Below are positions 34,213 to 38,090 of a stretch of 38,090 nucleotides of DNA, one piece after another; positions within the stretch are counted from its first letter, which is position 1, and every line of letters begins with the position of its first letter. The notes below the pieces were generated by a model. The model worked only from the letters and a program-made list of their open reading frames with translations. It was not told the DNA's origin and did no database searches. This DNA comes from Nocardiopsis sp. (GTDB taxonomy: Bacteria > Actinomycetota > Actinomycetes > Streptosporangiales > Streptosporangiaceae), in the NCBI GenBank assembly GCA_021154785.1, contig JAJKHX010000315.1, forward strand, positions 1 through 38,090. The letters are read 5' to 3'. The position numbers and the translations under genes were made by a program.

Positions 34213-35679
34213 CTACCCGGAGAACCAGTGCGTGGGACCGGGGCTGGTGTTATGGTAAATGTGCTTCTTCTCCTGATATTCGTCGAGGCCGGAGGGGCCG
34301 AGCTCGCGGCCGATGCCCGACTTGCCGAACCCGCCCCATTCCGCTTGCGGAAGGTAAGGGTGGTAGTCGTTGATCCACACGGTGCCGTGCCGGAGCGCGC
34401 CGGCCACCCGTTCGGCCTGTCCTGCGTCGGCGGTCCATACCGCGCCGGCCAGGCCGTAAGCGGTGTCGTTGCCGAGCCGGATCGCCTCCTCCTCGGTGCT
34501 GAACCGCTCGACGGTCACGACCGGGCCGAACACCTCGTCCTGCACCACCGCCATCTCGCGGTGGCAGCCGGCGAACACCGTGGGCCGCAGGAAGAACCCA
34601 GCCGCCAGGTTCGGCTCCGGGGGCCGCTGGCCGCCGGCCAGCAGGTCCGCCCCCTCGGACAGCCCGAGCTGGACGTAGCGCTCCACCTTCGCGCGGTGCG
34701 CGGCGGAGATCAGCGGGCCGCACTCGGTCTGCGGGTCCAGGCCGCTGCCCAGCCGGATCCGGTCGGCCCGGGCGGCCAGCTCGGCCACGAAGCTGTCGTG
34801 CAGCGAATCCTGCACGATCAGCCGCGCGCCGGCCGAGCACACCTGGCCTGAGTGCAGGAACGCCGCGGTCAGCGCGTTGTCCACCACGGTGTCGAAGTCG
34901 GTCCCGTCGAACACGATGTTGGGGTTCTTGCCGCCGAGCTCGAGCGCCACCCGCCGCACCCCGCGCGCCGCCGCGGCCATGATCTTCTCGCCGGTGCCCA
35001 GGCCGCCAGTGAAGGAGATCAGGTCCACTCCCGGGTGCGCGACCAGCGCCTGCCCGGCCGTGCCGCCCTGGCCGAGCAGCAGGTTGAGCACGCCGGGGGG
35101 CAGCTCCGCTTCCTCGAACAGCCCGACCAGGGCCACCGTGGACAGCGGGGTCAGCTCGCTGGGCTTGATCACGGTCGTGTTGCCCGCGGCCAGGGCGGGC
35201 GCGAGCTTCCAGGAGATCTGCAGCAGCGGGTAGTTCCACGGGGCGATCAGCGCGCAGACGCCGACCGGCTCATGGGTGATCCGGCTGGTCACGTTGGCGC
35301 GGCCCGGGTCGACCACCCGGCCCGCGTCGGCGCCCGCGACCCCGGCGTAGTACCGGAACACCGCGGTGGTGTCGTCCACGTCGGCCCGGGCCTCGTTCAC
35401 CGTCTTGCCGGTGTCCAGGCTCTCCGTGTGCGCCAGCTGCTCACGGTCCCGCTGCAGCAGGTCGGCGATCTTGGCGAGCAGCGCGGCCCGGTCGGTCACC
35501 GTCGACCGGCGCCACGGCCCGTCGAACGCCTCCCTGGCCGCCGCGACGGCGGCGTCGACGTCGGCGGTGCCCGCCTCGGCCAGCGTGTCCAGCGGGGTGG
35601 CGTCGAACGGGTTGATGGTCTGCGCCGTGCCGCCGTCCGCGGCCTCGGTCCACTTTCCCGCGATGTACAGGTATCTCAC
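34213..35679 (-). CDS. NAD(P)-dependent aldehyde dehydrogenase, betaine-aldehyde dehydrogenase-like
   Basis: The 488-residue cytosolic enzyme oxidises an aldehyde to its acid. It shows the cofactor segment PVGVCALIAPWNYPLLQISW, KPSELTPLSTVALVGLFEEA, SFTGGLGTGEKIM, the base in VALELGGKNPNIVFDG, nucleophile Cys281 (HSGQVCSAGARL) and AVVQDEVFGPVVTVERF. The C-terminus (GTVWINDYHPYLPQAEWGGF, GKSGIGRELGPSGLDEYQ) resembles actinomycete GbsA/BetB-type betaine-aldehyde dehydrogenases, so glycine betaine synthesis is a reasonable guess, but no choline-oxidising partner is near. The GTG start has GGAG six bases upstream. The final 31 codons are the right direct repeat of the inserted element. Confidence 0.9.
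   Translation of the reverse strand: MRYLYIAGKWTEAADGGTAQTINPFDATPLDTLAEAGTADVDAAVAAAREAFDGPWRRSTVTDRAALLAKIADLLQRDREQLAHTESLDTGKTVNEARADVDDTTAVFRYYAGVAGADAGRVVDPGRANVTSRITHEPVGVCALIAPWNYPLLQISWKLAPALAAGNTTVIKPSELTPLSTVALVGLFEEAELPPGVLNLLLGQGGTAGQALVAHPGVDLISFTGGLGTGEKIMAAAARGVRRVALELGGKNPNIVFDGTDFDTVVDNALTAAFLHSGQVCSAGARLIVQDSLHDSFVAELAARADRIRLGSGLDPQTECGPLISAAHRAKVERYVQLGLSEGADLLAGGQRPPEPNLAAGFFLRPTVFAGCHREMAVVQDEVFGPVVTVERFSTEEEAIRLGNDTAYGLAGAVWTADAGQAERVAGALRHGTVWINDYHPYLPQAEWGGFGKSGIGRELGPSGLDEYQEKKHIYHNTSPGPTHWFSG
34214..34308 (-). repeat. Right direct repeat: native 3' end of the aldehyde dehydrogenase gene
   Basis: These 95 bases match 31362-31456 at 92 positions. They form the last codons of the intact dehydrogenase and the T and A of its TAG stop. 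The differences (His CAT/CAC, Asp GAC/GAT, Leu CTC/CTG) leave the protein unchanged. Confidence 0.88.
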
Positions 35680-35708
35680 GCGCTGCTCCCGTGCCTCGGC
35701 TGAAGGTC

Positions 35709-35737
35709 ACTATAGACGGGCCGGGGAGCCGCGTTAA
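35709..35737 (-). promoter_or_regulatory. Promoter of the aldehyde dehydrogenase gene
   Basis: On the minus strand TTAACG (complement of 35732-35737), 17 bases, TATAGT (complement of 35709-35714) is a good sigma-70-type promoter, with its -10 box about 30 bases before the GTG at 35679. Confidence 0.55.
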
Positions 35738-35777
35738 GAGGCGGAAACTGGCGGGAATCATGCGCCGTCGTACGCGT

Positions 35778-36039
35778 TAATATAGGGGAAGGCATCCGAG
35801 AGCCGAGCCGGTCGTCCGACGACTTTCCCTGTGCTGAGTCATCAGCCCACCCGTCGGCGGTTCAGGATTTCGGGTAACAGCCTGCCGTGGCCCGCAGCGT
35901 TGATCGTCGGAGATCCGCGAGGCGGCCCCGGCGTTCAGGGCATCAGGCTCTCTGCCCGGGACGGTTCCTCGTCCCAGCCGGGAGACTGTGCGGCATGCTG
36001 CCGTGGCCACCGTGCCCCGGCAACCTAGAGGAGAAGTCT
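35778..36039 (+). promoter_or_regulatory. Long, possibly structured leader of the helicase gene
   Basis: TAATAT (35778-35783) could be a -10 box, giving a leader of about 250 bases. The leader includes the dyad GTCGTC-C-GACGAC (35811-35823) and a GGGACG/CGTCCC hairpin near 35956-35975, and ends in GAGGAG before the TTG. No -35 box is convincing and no known riboswitch class is recognised. Frames inside it lack coding character. Confidence 0.35.
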
Positions 36040-38090
36040 TTGGCTCGACCAGGCCAGCGCCAGACGAGCGCTCGCCGTACCGCCCCGCGCAATCAGCGAC
36101 GCGTCCGCCACCAGGGCGACGTCGTGTCGGTGCTCGCGCGCAACGCCCGTGAGGTAGAGGCGGCCGCCCAGCGCGGCCGCGTGACGCCTGCCGTGCGCAC
36201 GAAGTTCCAGGCCATCGCCCTGCTGCTGCGGGACGAGCGGGCCCGGGTGCGGGCGGCGGACGTCAGCGACAGTCACCGGTCCGAGCAGCTCAGGCGCCTG
36301 GACGGCGTCGCGACCATCCTGGCGACGACCGCCGTCCGCGACGCTCAGCTGCTGGCGCTGCTCGCTGAGGACTCCGACGTCTCCGACGCGGCCCGGTCCC
36401 TCAAGCGGGAGATGCTGCGGGACCTCGGCATTGAGCCGGCGCCCGAAGAGATCGCGCCGGCCGAGCCTGCGACCGCTCCCGCCGAGACCGAGCGGCGGGT
36501 CGTGCCGCAGTCGGTGATCTCCCGGCAGCTGGCGAACCCCTTCCTCGCCCCCGACTTCTCGGCCGCCCCGGCGCCCGCCGCGCGTCCGCGCCGCCTGGGC
36601 AACTGGGAACTGCTCAACCCGCTGCTGAGTTCCTTCGAGCGCGCCGGCGGGGGAGCCTCCGCCTGCATGGCGCTCCCGGCCCCGACGGCCCGGTTCACCC
36701 CGCCCGGCCTGGAGCTGATGCCGCACCAAGGCGAGGTGGTCGCCGCGGCGGCGGCCGGTCACCGGACGTTCCTGCTCGCCGACGAGCCGGGCCTGGGCAA
36801 GACGGCCGAGGCGCTGCTCGCCGCGGAAGCGGCGAACGCCTACCCGCTGCTCGTCGTCGTGCCGAGCGTCGTCAAGACCAACTGGGCCCGGGAGGCGGCC
36901 CGCTGGACGCCCCACCGCCCGGCCACCGTGGTGCAGGGCGACGGCGAGGCGGTCGACGGCTTCGCCGATATCGTCATCCTCAACTACGAGGTGCTCGACC
37001 GCCACATGGGCTGGCTCGGCGACTTCGACTTCCGCGGCATGGTCGTGGACGAGGCCCACTTCATCAAGAACAAGTCCTCGCAGCGCTCGCAGCGTGTCCT
37101 GGCGCTGTCGGACCGCATCCGGTCCCGGGCGGCCCGGCCCCTGCTGATGGCGCTGACCGGCACCCCGCTGATCAACGACATCGACGACTTCCGGGCGATC
37201 TGGCAGTTCCTCGGCTGGATCGATGACAGCAAGCCCCTCGACGAGCTGACAGACGCGCTCGAGGACACCGGCCTGACCCCCGCCGACCGCGGCTTCTACA
37301 CCGCGGCCCGCCAGTGCGTGATCGACCTCGGCATCGTGCGCCGCCGCAAGGTCGACGTGGCCGCCGACATCCCCGCCCGCCGCATCGCCGACCTCCCCGT
37401 CGAACTGGACGGACGCGTCGGCCGGTCGATCCGGGCGGCCGAGAAGAACCTGGCCGGCCGGATGGTGGCCCAGTACGAGAACGCGCTCGCGAACCGGTCC
37501 TCCGACGCCGCCGTCGAGGGCATCGATCACGACCTCGTCCGCAAGGTGGCCCGGTCCGAGCTGAAGGACACGACCACCAAGACGTCCGGCGAGAACGTGT
37601 TCACCATGATGCGGCGCATCGGCCAGGCCAAGGCCGAGCTGGCCGCCGACTACGCGACGCAGCTGGCCCGCAGCGCCGGCAAGGTCGTCTTCTTCGCCAG
37701 GCACGTCGACGTGATGGACGCCGCGGAGGAGACCTTCGCCCGGCAGGGGGTGCGCTCGTCGTCCATCCGTGGCGACCAGACGCCGACGACGCGGCAGGCG
37801 AACATCGACGCGTTCGTCAACGACCCGGACGTCGCCGTCGCGGTGTGCTCGCTGACCGCGGCCGGCGTGGGCCTGAACCTGCAGGTCGCCTCGAACATCG
37901 TGCTGGCCGAGCTGTCCTGGACCGACGCGGGGCAGCCCCAGGCCATCGACCGCAGCGACCGCAGCGGGCAGACCGAGCCGGTCACCGCGTCGCGCATCAT
38001 CGCCGCGCAGACCATCGACGCCCGCATCGCGGGCCTGATCGACGGCAAGGCCGGGCTCGCCGCCCGGGCCCTGGACGGATCCGACGAGGA
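36040..38090 (+). CDS. SNF2-family DEAD/DEAH box helicase (runs off right edge)
   Basis: A TTG at 36040, six bases after GAGGAG, opens a frame that is still open at the window end (683 codons). An N-terminal region of about 225 residues starts LARPGQRQTSARRTAPRNQR (basic) and is helical. The ATPase core follows: motif I DEPGLGKT (248-255), LLVVVPSVVKTNWAREAARW, motif II DEAH (337-340), motif III MALTGTPLIND, and in the second lobe KVVFFARHVDVMDAAEETFA, CSLTAAGVGLNLQVASNIVL and motif VI QAIDRSDRSGQT. The VLAEL-x-W wording is close to SMARCAL1-type SNF2 enzymes. It should be a dsDNA translocase that remodels protein-DNA complexes or anneals strands. Few residues seem to be missing at the C-terminus. 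Confidence 0.88.
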   Translation, partial: MARPGQRQTSARRTAPRNQRRVRHQGDVVSVLARNAREVEAAAQRGRVTPAVRTKFQAIALLLRDERARVRAADVSDSHRSEQLRRLDGVATILATTAVRDAQLLALLAEDSDVSDAARSLKREMLRDLGIEPAPEEIAPAEPATAPAETERRVVPQSVISRQLANPFLAPDFSAAPAPAARPRRLGNWELLNPLLSSFERAGGGASACMALPAPTARFTPPGLELMPHQGEVVAAAAAGHRTFLLADEPGLGKTAEALLAAEAANAYPLLVVVPSVVKTNWAREAARWTPHRPATVVQGDGEAVDGFADIVILNYEVLDRHMGWLGDFDFRGMVVDEAHFIKNKSSQRSQRVLALSDRIRSRAARPLLMALTGTPLINDIDDFRAIWQFLGWIDDSKPLDELTDALEDTGLTPADRGFYTAARQCVIDLGIVRRRKVDVAADIPARRIADLPVELDGRVGRSIRAAEKNLAGRMVAQYENALANRSSDAAVEGIDHDLVRKVARSELKDTTTKTSGENVFTMMRRIGQAKAELAADYATQLARSAGKVVFFARHVDVMDAAEETFARQGVRSSSIRGDQTPTTRQANIDAFVNDPDVAVAVCSLTAAGVGLNLQVASNIVLAELSWTDAGQPQAIDRSDRSGQTEPVTASRIIAAQTIDARIAGLIDGKAGLAARALDGSDE

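Larger units (their letters stand above)
31362..34308. mobile_element. Putative small integrative element inserted at the aldehyde dehydrogenase 3' end
   Basis: Direct repeats of 95 bp (31362-31456 and 34214-34308; 92 identical) bound a segment whose period is 2852 bp. The right copy is the true 3' end of the dehydrogenase gene; the left copy is orphaned. All genes inside lie on the plus strand, opposite to the flanking host genes, and are of the kind seen beside regulators in actinomycete integrative elements. No integrase, excisionase, replication or transfer gene is present, and three of the six recognisable genes are frameshifted, so it is either a remnant or a non-autonomous element. A partial tandem duplication of the dehydrogenase with later insertion is the alternative. 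Confidence 0.6.

Noticed and set aside
31457-34213. Search for an integrase, excisionase or transposase in the element
   Set aside because: No frame shows tyrosine-recombinase, serine-recombinase or DDE motifs; the only large gene is the XRE regulator.
35786-36030. Helicase leader considered as a c-di-AMP (ydaO) riboswitch
   Set aside because: I could not place the conserved core segments of that class; only generic hairpins are visible.

Overview
This is a 38 kb stretch of a very GC-rich actinomycete chromosome (strong third-position G/C bias, GTG and TTG starts, short GGAGG-type ribosome sites). A coenzyme F420 reductase, an LLM-type flavin/F420 oxidoreductase, a DUF574-type methyltransferase, a PknB-like kinase and a glnA2/nadE/panB neighbourhood all fit a filamentous soil actinomycete. 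I cannot name the genus from the sequence. No rRNA, tRNA, CRISPR array, transposase or integrase was seen.

Left third (1-16.5 kb): an unknown gene runs off the left edge and diverges from an F420:NADPH oxidoreductase. A 467-bp convergent gap with nested inverted repeats follows. Next is a two-gene minus-strand operon: a membrane Ser/Thr kinase followed by a metallophosphoesterase fused to a PQQ-type beta-propeller. Then come a CorA-like transporter with an altered GMN motif, a large secreted GH15 glucoamylase/glucodextranase, and a DUF5655/DUF5990-like protein. The plus-strand operon acoX-acoA-acoB-acoC-denD encodes an acetoin-dehydrogenase-type 2-oxo-acid dehydrogenase without its E3 subunit, plus a sugar-acid dehydrogenase. 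A small free-standing CBM48 glycogen-binding domain closes this part.

Middle (17-31.3 kb): panB with a clear terminator, a divergent class C beta-lactamase-type serine hydrolase, and an intergenic region carrying tandem dyad repeats and a TetR-type operator ahead of an MFS exporter-TetR-DUF2891 operon. These are followed by an LLM oxidoreductase downstream of glutamine-dependent nadE, a SAM methyltransferase, a type I glutamine synthetase (GlnA2-like), a DUF4097-like lipoprotein and an S9 family peptidase.

Right part (31.3-38 kb): the most unusual feature is a 2.85-kb segment bounded by 95-bp direct repeats. Each repeat is the last 31 codons of an aldehyde dehydrogenase gene; one copy completes the intact gene and the other lies alone beside the peptidase gene. 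Between them is a set of plus-strand genes: a large XRE/TPR-like regulator and several tiny proteins, three of which are frameshifted. It looks like a small, decaying, integrase-less element inserted at the 3' end of the dehydrogenase gene, where it split a former dehydrogenase-peptidase gene pair. Beyond it lie the dehydrogenase, a long leader and a SNF2-type helicase that runs off the right edge.
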